From TMED14 sp038145075 (lineage in GTDB: Bacteria > Bacteroidota > Bacteroidia > Flavobacteriales > Schleiferiaceae), in assembly GCA_038145075.1 (NCBI GenBank), contig JAYQOY010000043.1, forward strand, positions 1-14,512: 14,512 nt of DNA, written 5' to 3'. The notes under the pieces were generated by a model. The model saw nothing but the letters and a program-made list of their open reading frames with translations. It had not been told where the DNA came from and ran no database searches. Position numbers and translations under genes: made by a program. Positions within the stretch are counted from its first letter, which is position 1, and each line of letters opens with the position of its first letter. This document shows positions 8,093-14,512 of this stretch, one piece after another.

Positions 8093-8890
8093 TCAGCCCA
8101 GCGTGAACGCATCTGCGTCCCCCAAGAAGGGGTAGCGCTTGCGCACCGCGGCCAAATGGACAGCTTCCCAGGTAGACGTCATCCAGCCTGATTCCCCCGA
8201 CGCACCTGTAGCCAGCACATCGCCCCAGGGCCCGATGCTTGCAGACCCGCCGGCGTGCTGTACGCCAAAGCCATCTTCACCTATCCGATTGACGCCCAAG
8301 ACATAGCACTGGTTCTCCATGGCCCGAGCGCGCAAGAGCGTATCCCATGCCGATTGCCGTGCCTCTGGCCAATTGGCGGGGACCAGGATGCCGTCGTATT
8401 CGGGGCCTCCGGGGGTCTGACGCAACCAAACCGGAAAACGCAAATCGTAGCAAACGGCCAAGAGCAGGCGCCAACCTTGCACAGTGACCACCACGCGTTC
8501 CTCCCCGCCATCAAAGTACTCCGCTTCCCCGGCAATGCTGAAGCGGTGGCGCTTGTCGTAGGTCACTAGCTCCCCCGCAGGGCCTGCTAAAAAGAAGCGG
8601 TTCCTATAGCGGCCGTTCTCCTCCCGAACGAAGACCGTTCCGCCCACCCAAGCCTGCACGTCGCGCGCCCAGCGCCGCAGGGCGGCCGCTGGCGCGCCGC
8701 CGTCGGGCCCAGCGGCAACCGCCGCCAGCTCGTCGGGGCGGGTGGCAAAACCGGTGGTAAAAGTTTCGGGCAAGAGAAAGAGGTCGGCTTCTGGAGCATC
8801 CGCCCAGCGCCCTTCCCAGTCGGAGAGGTTGCCCGGCACATCGGCCCATCGAATGTCGCCTTGCCAACCGGCTACCCGAAGATCCTTCAT
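8093..8890 (-). CDS. Omega-amidase-type carbon-nitrogen hydrolase (nitrilase superfamily, YafV/Nit2-like)
   Basis: 265 residues from ATG 8890-8888. The nitrilase catalytic triad is complete: Glu42 in LLPETFTTGF, Lys113 in YDKRH and Cys147 in VCYDLRFPVW. The motifs and length resemble bacterial YafV and eukaryotic Nit2, which hydrolyse alpha-ketoglutaramate or alpha-ketosuccinamate to the 2-oxoacid plus ammonia (cytoplasmic glutamine/asparagine transaminase salvage). The chosen start forms an ATGA overlap with the stop of the SCO1 gene, so translation is probably coupled. The longer reading frame up to 9064 would add 58 residues that overlap SCO1 and look like non-coding Arg/Pro-rich sequence. 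It converges on the Big_5 lipoprotein gene with a 19-nt gap in which I see no terminator. Confident on family and active site; the exact amide substrate is inferred. Confidence 0.9.
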   Translation of the reverse strand: MKDLRVAGWQGDIRWADVPGNLSDWEGRWADAPEADLFLLPETFTTGFATRPDELAAVAAGPDGGAPAAALRRWARDVQAWVGGTVFVREENGRYRNRFFLAGPAGELVTYDKRHRFSIAGEAEYFDGGEERVVVTVQGWRLLLAVCYDLRFPVWLRQTPGGPEYDGILVPANWPEARQSAWDTLLRARAMENQCYVLGVNRIGEDGFGVQHAGGSASIGPWGDVLATGASGESGWMTSTWEAVHLAAVRKRYPFLGDADAFTLG

Positions 8891-9588
8891 GGCTGCGACT
8901 GAGATTTGCGGAAATCTGAGGAGCGCTCCTTCAACAGCCAGCCAATGTGTTCGATCAGGAGGGCTGCTTCTTCGGCGGAGGTGCCGTCGTAGTAGCCGCG
9001 GAGGCGGCCTTTGTGGTCCACGAGGACAAGGTTTTCCGTGTGGATGAAGCTGTGCTCGTCCCAACCTTGGCCCTCTTCGAGGACGGCGAAGTAGGAAGTT
9101 CGGGCAAGGCGGTTAAGTTCGGCGGGCTCGCCCGTGAGGAGCCACCAGCGCGTGGGGTTGACGTCGTTGGCGGCGGCGTAGGCGGCTAAGACGTCGGGTT
9201 TGTCGTAGTCTGGCATGGCACTATGCGACAGGAGTTGCACCGCGTCGTTGTCAAGGTAGGCGGCTTGGACGGTTCGCATGTTGACGGCCATGTCCTTGCA
9301 GATGCTGGGGCAGGTGGTGAAAAAGTAGTTGACCACCCGGATTTTGCCTTCGACGTCGGCTTCGGTGCGCGTTCGGCCCGATTGATCGAGCAACGTGAAC
9401 GGAGCTACCACGTGATTAATGCCAATGCCCTCCATGGAGTCCGCAACCACAGCGGGATTGAGGTCCGAAGGGTTCAAAATGGGAAGACGCGGATCAGGTG
9501 TTTGGATCTGAATCGCCCAAATCACCCCCGCCACAAATACGACGAGTAGGATGCCAATCTTCCAAAATTCCCCTTTTTTCAGGCCCAT
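8887..9588 (-). CDS. SCO1/SenC/PrrC family copper-delivery protein
   Basis: 233 residues. The N-terminal hydrophobic segment (about 8-26) should anchor the protein in the inner membrane with a periplasmic thioredoxin-like domain. The SCO copper site is visible: Cys93-Pro-Ser-Ile-Cys97 (CxxxC) and His183 in the FIHTENLVLVD strand, followed by GYYDGT. A Pro-Asp-Tyr-Asp-Lys-Pro stretch at 126-131 sits where the family has its acidic loop. SCO proteins carry copper to the Cu-A centre of cytochrome oxidase and may also act as thiol-disulfide reductases. The gene is divergent from the MbnP-MbnH operon by 45 nt and is coupled by a 4-nt overlap to the omega-amidase gene. A copper theme on both sides of the intergenic region supports the delivery role. 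High confidence for the family; oxidase assembly is the standard inference. Confidence 0.93.
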   Translation of the reverse strand: MGLKKGEFWKIGILLVVFVAGVIWAIQIQTPDPRLPILNPSDLNPAVVADSMEGIGINHVVAPFTLLDQSGRTRTEADVEGKIRVVNYFFTTCPSICKDMAVNMRTVQAAYLDNDAVQLLSHSAMPDYDKPDVLAAYAAANDVNPTRWWLLTGEPAELNRLARTSYFAVLEEGQGWDEHSFIHTENLVLVDHKGRLRGYYDGTSAEEAALLIEHIGWLLKERSSDFRKSQSQP

Positions 9589-9593
9589 GGCAC

Positions 9594-9601
9594 TATTTTT
9601 G
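9594..9601 (+). promoter_or_regulatory. Candidate -7 box (TAnnTTTG) for the MbnP-MbnH operon
   Basis: TATTTTTG matches the Bacteroidota -7 consensus exactly and lies 32 nt before the mbnP start codon, inside the 45-nt divergent gap. The -33 region is a T-run (about 9574-9579) without a clean TTG. A perfect 9-base inverted repeat, GTACGGTAC, follows shortly after the box. On the minus strand the nearest candidate for SCO1 is an imperfect TTCCTTTG. Promoter location is a pattern match only. Confidence 0.45.
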
Positions 9602-9633
9602 AGTACGGTACAAAGGAACTAAAGTCCGCTGCC

Positions 9634-10386
9634 ATGAAAAAATTAATCCTACCCCTATTGGCCGTCAGTTTGCTCTTGGCATCCTGCGACCCGGAAAGCA
9701 AACCGGAAATCGTCAACCTAGAAGTGGTCGTACAGCCGGTTTTTGGCAGTGCCAATTCCCCCGTTGTGTACAACTCGCAGCAGTTCCCCATGGGCACAGA
9801 TACGGTGAAGTTTACGCGCAATGACTTTATTGTATCGGAATTCGCGCTGCTGGATGAGCAGGGGGCGCGGGTGGATATTCGGAACGAGTACGCCTTTTTG
9901 AGCCTACCGGACCGAAACAGTTTCACCCTCCCCACGAGCATCACGCCTGGCCAATACAGCGGTTTTGCCTTCACCATCGGTCTGGACAGCACCATCAACC
10001 ATGGAGACCCCAGCCTCTGGGGCGGAACCCATCCGTTGAACCCCGCCGTCAACAACCTGCACTGGGGCTGGACCGGCGGATACATTTTTGCCGCCATGGA
10101 GGGCTACTACCAGAAAGACGGCGCAGAAACCCCCTGGCTCTACCACATTGCCTTGATGGAAAACCGCATGGAAGTCGTGGTGGAAACGCCTTTGGATCTA
10201 ACGGACTTCAAAACGCTTACCCTAAACCTCGACCTGGAAGCTTTCTTTAAAGCCATCCACAAACTCAGCCCCAACGAAGACGGGGACTTTAGCCACAGTA
10301 CGTTTGACAATGGCCTCGCCCACAAACTCTCTGAAAATTTGAGCCAAAGCTTCCGATTTGCTTCGCTCGAAAACCAAACGCCATGA
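9634..10386 (+). CDS. mbnP: MbnP-like copper-binding lipoprotein
   Basis: 250 residues. A lipoprotein signal (Lys-Lys, Leu-rich core, Leu-Ala-Ser-Cys18) precedes the mature domain. The rest matches the MbnP family: a central FTIGLDSTINHGDP stretch (about 113-126), an HWGWTGGYIF core (His143, Trp144, Trp146) and late histidines at 171, 221 and 230. Characterised MbnP proteins bind copper with histidines and a kynurenine formed from tryptophan by the di-heme partner MbnH; HWGW holds two conspicuous candidate tryptophans here, but I cannot tell from sequence alone which would be modified. It is the first gene of a tightly coupled operon and its stop overlaps the MbnH start (ATGA). Divergent SCO1 strengthens the copper link. 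The symbol reflects family membership; no methanobactin genes are present. Family call strong, chemistry inferred from relatives. Confidence 0.86.
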   Translation: MKKLILPLLAVSLLLASCDPESKPEIVNLEVVVQPVFGSANSPVVYNSQQFPMGTDTVKFTRNDFIVSEFALLDEQGARVDIRNEYAFLSLPDRNSFTLPTSITPGQYSGFAFTIGLDSTINHGDPSLWGGTHPLNPAVNNLHWGWTGGYIFAAMEGYYQKDGAETPWLYHIALMENRMEVVVETPLDLTDFKTLTLNLDLEAFFKAIHKLSPNEDGDFSHSTFDNGLAHKLSENLSQSFRFASLENQTP

Positions 10387-11480
10387 CCTTTTCTCGCGGA
10401 CTCACCTTGGGAATTCTTGCCTTTCTCGCCGTTTCCTGCGGCGACAACTGGGGCAAAAAACCCCATGTGACCACCCCCTACGTCTTGCAAGTGCCCACGG
10501 GCTTTCCCCAACCGGCGCTCCCGGAAGACAATCCCTTGACGGTAGAAGGCATTTTACTCGGCCGCCAGCTCTTTTACGATCCCATTTTGTCTTTGGACAG
10601 CAGCCAAAGTTGCGGATCCTGCCACAATGCGGACTATGGATTCACAGATAACGGCTTGAAATACAGCGTAGGTGTGGACGGGTCCGAAGGAGATCGAAAT
10701 TCCATGCCCTTGCACAACTTGGCGTGGCACCATGCTTTCTTTTGGGACGGTCGTGCCCCTAGCCTGCGCGAGCAAAGCTTACAGCCCATCTCCAATCCCA
10801 TTGAGATGAAGGAGGATGTCCTGCATGTCGTAGAAAAGCTTCAGCGTCAGCCACGTTACCAAGACGCCTTCACCGCGGCCTTTGGCGACGATGAAGTCAC
10901 GCCGGAACGCATGGGCCTAGCTATGGAGCAGTTTATGTTGACCATTCTCAGTGGGGGGGAAAGCAAGTTTGACCGATTTATCGCGGGCACTGAAAGCCTC
11001 ACCGCCGAGGAAACCCTAGGCATGCAGCTCTTTAACGGCGAATCCAACCCCAACAGCCCTACTCCCGGGGCCGACTGTTTCCACTGCCACGGCGGTGCGC
11101 TGTTTACCAACCACAAGTTCATGAGCAACGGCTTGGACAGTGTCCTGACAGACCTTGGTCTAGGCGCAGTAACTGGGCTAGCGACCGACGATGGCAAGTT
11201 CAAAGTGCCTTCCCTACGAAACATCGCCTACACCGCCCCCTACATGCACGATGGACGCTTCCAAACACTGGAACAAGTAATCGACTTTTACAACTCGGGA
11301 GTGCACCCGAATTCGCCCAATTTGGACCCCAGCATGGTGGGTTTTATCCAAACGCATTCGGGCGGTGTAAAAGGCTTGAACCTCACATTAGTCCAGCGTC
11401 AGGCGCTGGTGGCCTTCTTGAACACGTTGACCGACACGCGTGTTGAAACCGATACCCTCTATCAAAACCCCTTCAAATGA
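10383..11480 (+). CDS. mbnH: MbnH-like di-heme c-type enzyme (MauG/bCcP superfamily)
   Basis: 365 residues with a lipoprotein signal ending Ala-Val-Ser-Cys19. Two haem-c sites are present, Cys77-Gly-Ser-Cys80-His81 and Cys232-Phe-His-Cys235-His236, as in bacterial di-haem cytochrome c peroxidases and MauG. Other family motifs: LFYDPILS (63-70), FWDGRAPSLREQ (120-131) and APYMHDGRFQTLEQVI (285-300). Adjacency to MbnP with a 4-nt ATGA overlap is the main reason to assign MbnH rather than a plain peroxidase: MbnH uses hydrogen peroxide to oxidise an MbnP tryptophan to kynurenine via high-valent haem. Like MbnP it appears to be membrane-anchored, in the periplasm or at the outer membrane. Haem attachment would need a cytochrome-c maturation system elsewhere. 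The superfamily is certain; MbnH function rests on context. Confidence 0.9.
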   Translation: MTFSRGLTLGILAFLAVSCGDNWGKKPHVTTPYVLQVPTGFPQPALPEDNPLTVEGILLGRQLFYDPILSLDSSQSCGSCHNADYGFTDNGLKYSVGVDGSEGDRNSMPLHNLAWHHAFFWDGRAPSLREQSLQPISNPIEMKEDVLHVVEKLQRQPRYQDAFTAAFGDDEVTPERMGLAMEQFMLTILSGGESKFDRFIAGTESLTAEETLGMQLFNGESNPNSPTPGADCFHCHGGALFTNHKFMSNGLDSVLTDLGLGAVTGLATDDGKFKVPSLRNIAYTAPYMHDGRFQTLEQVIDFYNSGVHPNSPNLDPSMVGFIQTHSGGVKGLNLTLVQRQALVAFLNTLTDTRVETDTLYQNPFK

Positions 11481-11833
11481 AAAAGATTCTTCTCCTCCTT
11501 TTGGTCGTAGGCAGCTCATTCGCTGCACTGGCCCAGAAAAAAGTAGAAATCACCTTCCAAACGGACGGCGTATGCGGCATGTGCGAGAAGCGCATTGAAA
11601 CTGCCTTGCTGGATTTGGATGGCGTTTGGACGGCCGATTGGGACCGCGAAACACATGCGACCTACGTGGTCTACAACCCCAAGAAACTGTCCGAAATGGA
11701 CCTGCACAATGCCGTTGCCGCCGTGGGCCATGACACGCCCAAAGTGAAGGCCAAGGACGAAGACTACGCCAAGGTGCATGCATGCTGCAAGTACCGCGAC
11801 GAAGAAGTCACATCTGCGCACCACGGAGGCTAA
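11477..11833 (+). CDS. Secreted HMA-domain metal-binding protein
   Basis: 118 residues. A signal peptide (Lys-Lys, poly-Leu, cleavage near Ala-Leu-Ala-Gln, about residue 19) directs it to the periplasm. The mature part is a heavy-metal-associated (ATX1/CopZ-like) fold: the binding loop has Cys33-Gly-Met-Cys36 followed by EKRIETAL, and the domain ends near VGHDTPKV (83-90). The C-terminal tail carries His101-Ala-Cys103-Cys104 and a terminal His115-His116, possible extra soft-metal ligands. A similar 'ACCK' tail is common in flavobacterial secreted HMA proteins. The start overlaps the MbnH stop (ATGA) and the stop shares a base with the next gene's ATG (TAATG), so it is an internal operon member. 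A role as periplasmic copper carrier between the receptor and MbnP/SCO1 is inferred; other soft metals are possible. Confidence 0.9.
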   Translation: MKKILLLLLVVGSSFAALAQKKVEITFQTDGVCGMCEKRIETALLDLDGVWTADWDRETHATYVVYNPKKLSEMDLHNAVAAVGHDTPKVKAKDEDYAKVHACCKYRDEEVTSAHHGG

Positions 11834-13989
11834 TGAAACACTTCTTTATAGGTGTCGCTGTCCTGAGCACTCTGAGTGCGGCAGGCCAAATTGACACGTC
11901 CCTCTACAACAGCCTGCAGATTGAGGAAGTGGTCATTCGCGAGGAAGCTGCCGGGCTCGCCTTGGACGCTAAATCCGCCACCCTGGATCTAAACATTTCC
12001 CGCAAAGAGCTCAAGAAGGCAGCCTGCTGCAACCTGTCGGAAAGCTTTGAGACCAATCCCAGCATTGATGTTTCTTTCACAGATGCTGTGACGGGCACCA
12101 AGCAGATTCAACTTTTTGGTTTGGCGGGCAAGTACGCCCAAATTCAAGTGGAAATGACGCCGCTGGTGCGAGGCTTGTTGGCCAATTCGGGTCTGAGTTT
12201 CATCCCGGGCACCTGGGTGCAAAGCATTCAGCTCACCAAGGGAATTGGCGCCGTCAACAACGGTCCCGAAAGCATGACCGGCCAAATCAACGTCGAGCTC
12301 CTCAAGCCGGAAGACCTCGTGGACGCCGCGGAAGCCCCCGGCTCCGAAGGTCGTGGCGACGTCCTCCTCAACGGCTACCTCAACCAAGGCGGCCGCTTTG
12401 AATTCAACGAGGCCTATGGAGTGCGCCTCAACGACAAATGGATGCTGGCTAGCCTAGGTCATTTTAGCGGTCGCCAGCAAGGCACCGACATGAATGGCGA
12501 CGGTTTCCTAGACAACCCGTTGGGATACCAAGTCAATGGCATGCTGCGCGCCCGTTATTTTGGCCAAAACGGATGGGAGGGCCTCTACACCTTCCACGCG
12601 TTAGAAGATGTCAAACAAGGGGGCCAAATGCGCTCCGCCTTTGCTCCAGGCACCTCCGCGGAAGACCTCTGGTCTTCATCCATGAAACAGGGCCGAATAG
12701 CCTTCACCGCAAAAACCGGCTGGGTAAATCCCGAACTACCGGATCAATCCGTCGGCACCATCCTTCAGCTTTACTCCAATGAAATGGATGGCGCCATGGG
12801 AAATTCAACCGTCGATCCGGATCATGCGAGTTCCCTCTACGGCCTACAAAACGGCGGCATGGCCCAGGTGCTCTTCCGCCATGGCTGGGGCACGTGGAGT
12901 CAAACGTCCGGTGTGCTGCTGACGGCAGACCGCTACGACTTCGACTTTGTGCAAACCGACCTCGGTACGACGATGGGATGGCTAGAGGTGGATTTGGGTC
13001 TTTCGACCGAATGGACCTATGCGCCTTCCGATGGCTTCACGGCTGTCTTGGGGGCCCGCTACGACTGGAATTCCATCGTATCGCATCAAGTCTCACCCCG
13101 CATCCACCTTCGCTGGGAGCCCGTAGAAAAGCACACCCTTCGCCTAGCCGCAGGCCGAGGATTCCGCAACGCTTTGCCCTTGGTGGAGGAATGGGGCCGA
13201 TTGGCCACCAACCGCACCTTGCGCAGCCAGCCATCTTCGCTGCATCACGTCCTAGGTGGCTCCTACCTCAACATGGAGGAGGCCTATAACACAGGCTTGA
13301 GCTATGCTTGGAATTTCAAGTTGAACTACATGCCGGGGTCCCTGCAGCTCGATGCCCACTCGACGGTATTTGGGCAAACGGTGGTTCAAGACTATTGGAC
13401 GCCCAGTCAGCGCTACCTCTACACCCAGTTCACCTCCTCCGTAGAGCCCATTCGCCCTATGACCTCCAACACAGCTGGTGCCTCCGTGACCTACCAGCTC
13501 AACAAGCGTACGGAAATGCGCCTGGCCTACCGATACCAAGACTTAAGTGTGGTCTACCGGGACGAGTCCGGCATTGTAGCTCATGACGTTGCGCTTTCGG
13601 CCCCCTTTGTGCCCAAACACCGCCTGATGGCCCACCTCAGCCGTGAATTCAAAGGCGGTTGGACGGCAGATGCTACCCTCCAGCGCTATGGGGAGCAGCC
13701 CATTCCAGGCACGGATCCCAGTGCCTATCCGTCCGTAGAGACGGCCCCAGCCTTCAACTTACTGAACGGCCAAATTCGCAAAGCATGGGCGGGTGGAGAT
13801 ATCTATCTCGGCCTTGAAAACGGCCTGAACGTCATGCAAACCAACCCCATTGACGGTGCGGCGAATACGCAGACGGGAGAAGCCCTCCTTCCTTCTTCGG
13901 CCTACTTCCAGACCTACTTCGATGCTACCCGCATTTGGGGACCCATTTTTGGCCGAATGGTCTACCTTGGCACCAATCTTGTGCTGTAA
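11833..13989 (+). CDS. TonB-dependent outer-membrane receptor, probable metal (copper) uptake
   Basis: 718 residues from ATG 11833, chosen because it gives a good signal peptide (residues 1-18, cleavage near Ala-Ala-Gly-Gln) and a TAATG junction with the HMA gene; an ATG 51 nt upstream only adds Arg-rich residues inside that gene. A plug domain occupies about 28-160: IEEVVIREE at its start, QIQLFGLAGKYAQIQVE and the SIQLTKGIGAVNNGPESMTGQINVE closing stretch. It has an adjacent pair, Cys65-Cys66, in KAACCNLSESFETNPS. The rest is a 20-odd-stranded beta barrel ending in aromatic/hydrophobic residues and a C-terminal Leu. The carboxypeptidase-regulatory N-terminal domain often seen in Bacteroidota receptors is absent. 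The CC-containing plug type often neighbours HMA proteins, so a copper or cation complex is the likely ligand. Energised import would need TonB-ExbBD elsewhere. Confidence 0.9.
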   Translation: MKHFFIGVAVLSTLSAAGQIDTSLYNSLQIEEVVIREEAAGLALDAKSATLDLNISRKELKKAACCNLSESFETNPSIDVSFTDAVTGTKQIQLFGLAGKYAQIQVEMTPLVRGLLANSGLSFIPGTWVQSIQLTKGIGAVNNGPESMTGQINVELLKPEDLVDAAEAPGSEGRGDVLLNGYLNQGGRFEFNEAYGVRLNDKWMLASLGHFSGRQQGTDMNGDGFLDNPLGYQVNGMLRARYFGQNGWEGLYTFHALEDVKQGGQMRSAFAPGTSAEDLWSSSMKQGRIAFTAKTGWVNPELPDQSVGTILQLYSNEMDGAMGNSTVDPDHASSLYGLQNGGMAQVLFRHGWGTWSQTSGVLLTADRYDFDFVQTDLGTTMGWLEVDLGLSTEWTYAPSDGFTAVLGARYDWNSIVSHQVSPRIHLRWEPVEKHTLRLAAGRGFRNALPLVEEWGRLATNRTLRSQPSSLHHVLGGSYLNMEEAYNTGLSYAWNFKLNYMPGSLQLDAHSTVFGQTVVQDYWTPSQRYLYTQFTSSVEPIRPMTSNTAGASVTYQLNKRTEMRLAYRYQDLSVVYRDESGIVAHDVALSAPFVPKHRLMAHLSREFKGGWTADATLQRYGEQPIPGTDPSAYPSVETAPAFNLLNGQIRKAWAGGDIYLGLENGLNVMQTNPIDGAANTQTGEALLPSSAYFQTYFDATRIWGPIFGRMVYLGTNLVL

Positions 13990-13995
13990 CACCTC

Positions 13996-14512
13996 ATGGA
14001 CTCCAAAAGCGTTATTTCCCTCCGCGGCATCACCCGAGATTTTCAACTCGGTGCCCAAACTGTTCACGTGCTCAAAGGCATTGACTTAGATATTCAAAAA
14101 GGGGAATACGTCGCCTTGATGGGCCCTTCTGGAAGCGGGAAGTCCACCCTCATGAATTTACTCGGCTGTTTGGATACGCCTACTGGGGGCAGTTACCATT
14201 TGGCGGGTCGCGACGTGAGCCGAATGGACGACAACGATCTCGCCGCCGTCCGCAACAAGGAAATTGGCTTTGTCTTCCAAACCTTCAACTTGATTCCTCG
14301 CCAAACCGCCTTGCAAAACGTGGCTTTGCCCATGGTGTATGCGGGCGCTAGCAAGGAAGTTCGGACCGAACGTGCCGAGGAAGTTTTGCGTCAGGTCGGC
14401 TTGGAGGACCGAATGGACCACCGGCCTAACCAACTTTCGGGCGGTCAGCGTCAACGCGTTGCCATAGCGCGCGCCTTGGTGAACACGCCATCGATGATTT
14501 TGGCCGACGAGC
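13996..14512 (+). CDS. ABC transporter ATP-binding protein, MacB/LolD type, truncated at window edge
   Basis: The first 172 residues of an ABC ATPase are present. Walker A is GPSGSGKST (43-51), the Q-loop Gln95 lies in GFVFQTFNLIP, the signature motif is LSGGQ (147-151) followed by RQRVAIARAL, and Walker B ends ILADE (168-172) exactly at the window edge. MNLLGCLDTPTGG after Walker A is typical of the MacB/LolD/FtsE-like export and lipoprotein-release group rather than of importers. The gene starts 6 nt after the receptor stop, so it may belong to the same transcript, but the permease needed to assign a substrate is outside the window. A macrolide-efflux-type (MacB) or lipoprotein-release role are both possible. 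Confidence 0.88.
   Translation, partial: MDSKSVISLRGITRDFQLGAQTVHVLKGIDLDIQKGEYVALMGPSGSGKSTLMNLLGCLDTPTGGSYHLAGRDVSRMDDNDLAAVRNKEIGFVFQTFNLIPRQTALQNVALPMVYAGASKEVRTERAEEVLRQVGLEDRMDHRPNQLSGGQRQRVAIARALVNTPSMILADE

Noticed and set aside
8891..9064. 58-residue N-terminal extension of the omega-amidase frame
   Set aside because: It overlaps the SCO1 coding region, is Arg/Pro-rich without family similarity, and the internal ATG at 8890 gives the normal family N-terminus and an ATGA junction.
9589..11480. Methanobactin biosynthesis (MbnA precursor, MbnB, MbnC)
   Set aside because: The MbnP/MbnH pair prompted a look, but no short Cys-containing precursor or MbnB/MbnC-like gene is present in the window.
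10383..11480. Ordinary cytochrome c peroxidase for peroxide detoxification
   Set aside because: Sequence motifs alone allow it, but the overlapping MbnP partner makes MbnH the better call; kept as an alternative.
11782..11832. 17-residue upstream extension of the TonB receptor
   Set aside because: It lies in the HMA gene in another frame, is Arg-rich, and removes the N-terminal position of a good signal peptide.

Overview
The window looks like chromosomal DNA of a Bacteroidota bacterium, probably from a Flavobacteriales-like lineage of moderate GC content (judged by eye). Three signs point this way: a large secreted protein with a type IX secretion (T9SS) C-terminal sorting domain, a 'GGP+D' Big_5-type lipoprotein, and promoter-like boxes of the form TAnnTTTG. 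Gene density is high. There are no RNA genes, insertion sequences, CRISPR arrays or prophage genes that I can support.

Layout. Positions 1-1869 hold a tight minus-strand cluster: a coiled-coil membrane protein, exodeoxyribonuclease III, and the start of a coiled-coil lipoprotein that runs off the left edge. A ComF-family protein (1893-2531, plus) diverges from it. Next, on the minus strand (2590-6810), is a roughly 1,400-residue modular T9SS cargo protein. It has a GEVED-like domain, five fibronectin-III-like units alternating with jelly-roll/MAM-like modules, a YGDGWNG domain and a sorting domain. A clear intrinsic terminator follows it and overlaps the end of comF. A Big_5-type lipoprotein (6844-8073, plus) diverges from this gene. 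An omega-amidase-type nitrilase and a SCO1/SenC protein are translationally coupled on the minus strand (8093-9588).

The most interesting part is the plus-strand operon 9634-13989, divergent from SCO1: an MbnP-like lipoprotein, an MbnH-like di-heme (MauG/bCcP family) lipoprotein, a secreted HMA (CxxC) metal-binding protein and a TonB-dependent receptor. All three internal junctions overlap (ATGA, ATGA, TAATG). In the characterised MbnP/MbnH pairs the di-heme enzyme oxidises a tryptophan of MbnP to kynurenine, which helps bind copper. The order suggests an envelope copper-acquisition or copper-handling module: uptake by the receptor, binding by HMA and MbnP, and SCO1 nearby for delivery to cytochrome oxidase. 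The coupled function is inference. No methanobactin biosynthesis genes are present. An ABC-transporter ATPase of the MacB/LolD type starts 6 nt after the receptor and is cut by the right edge.
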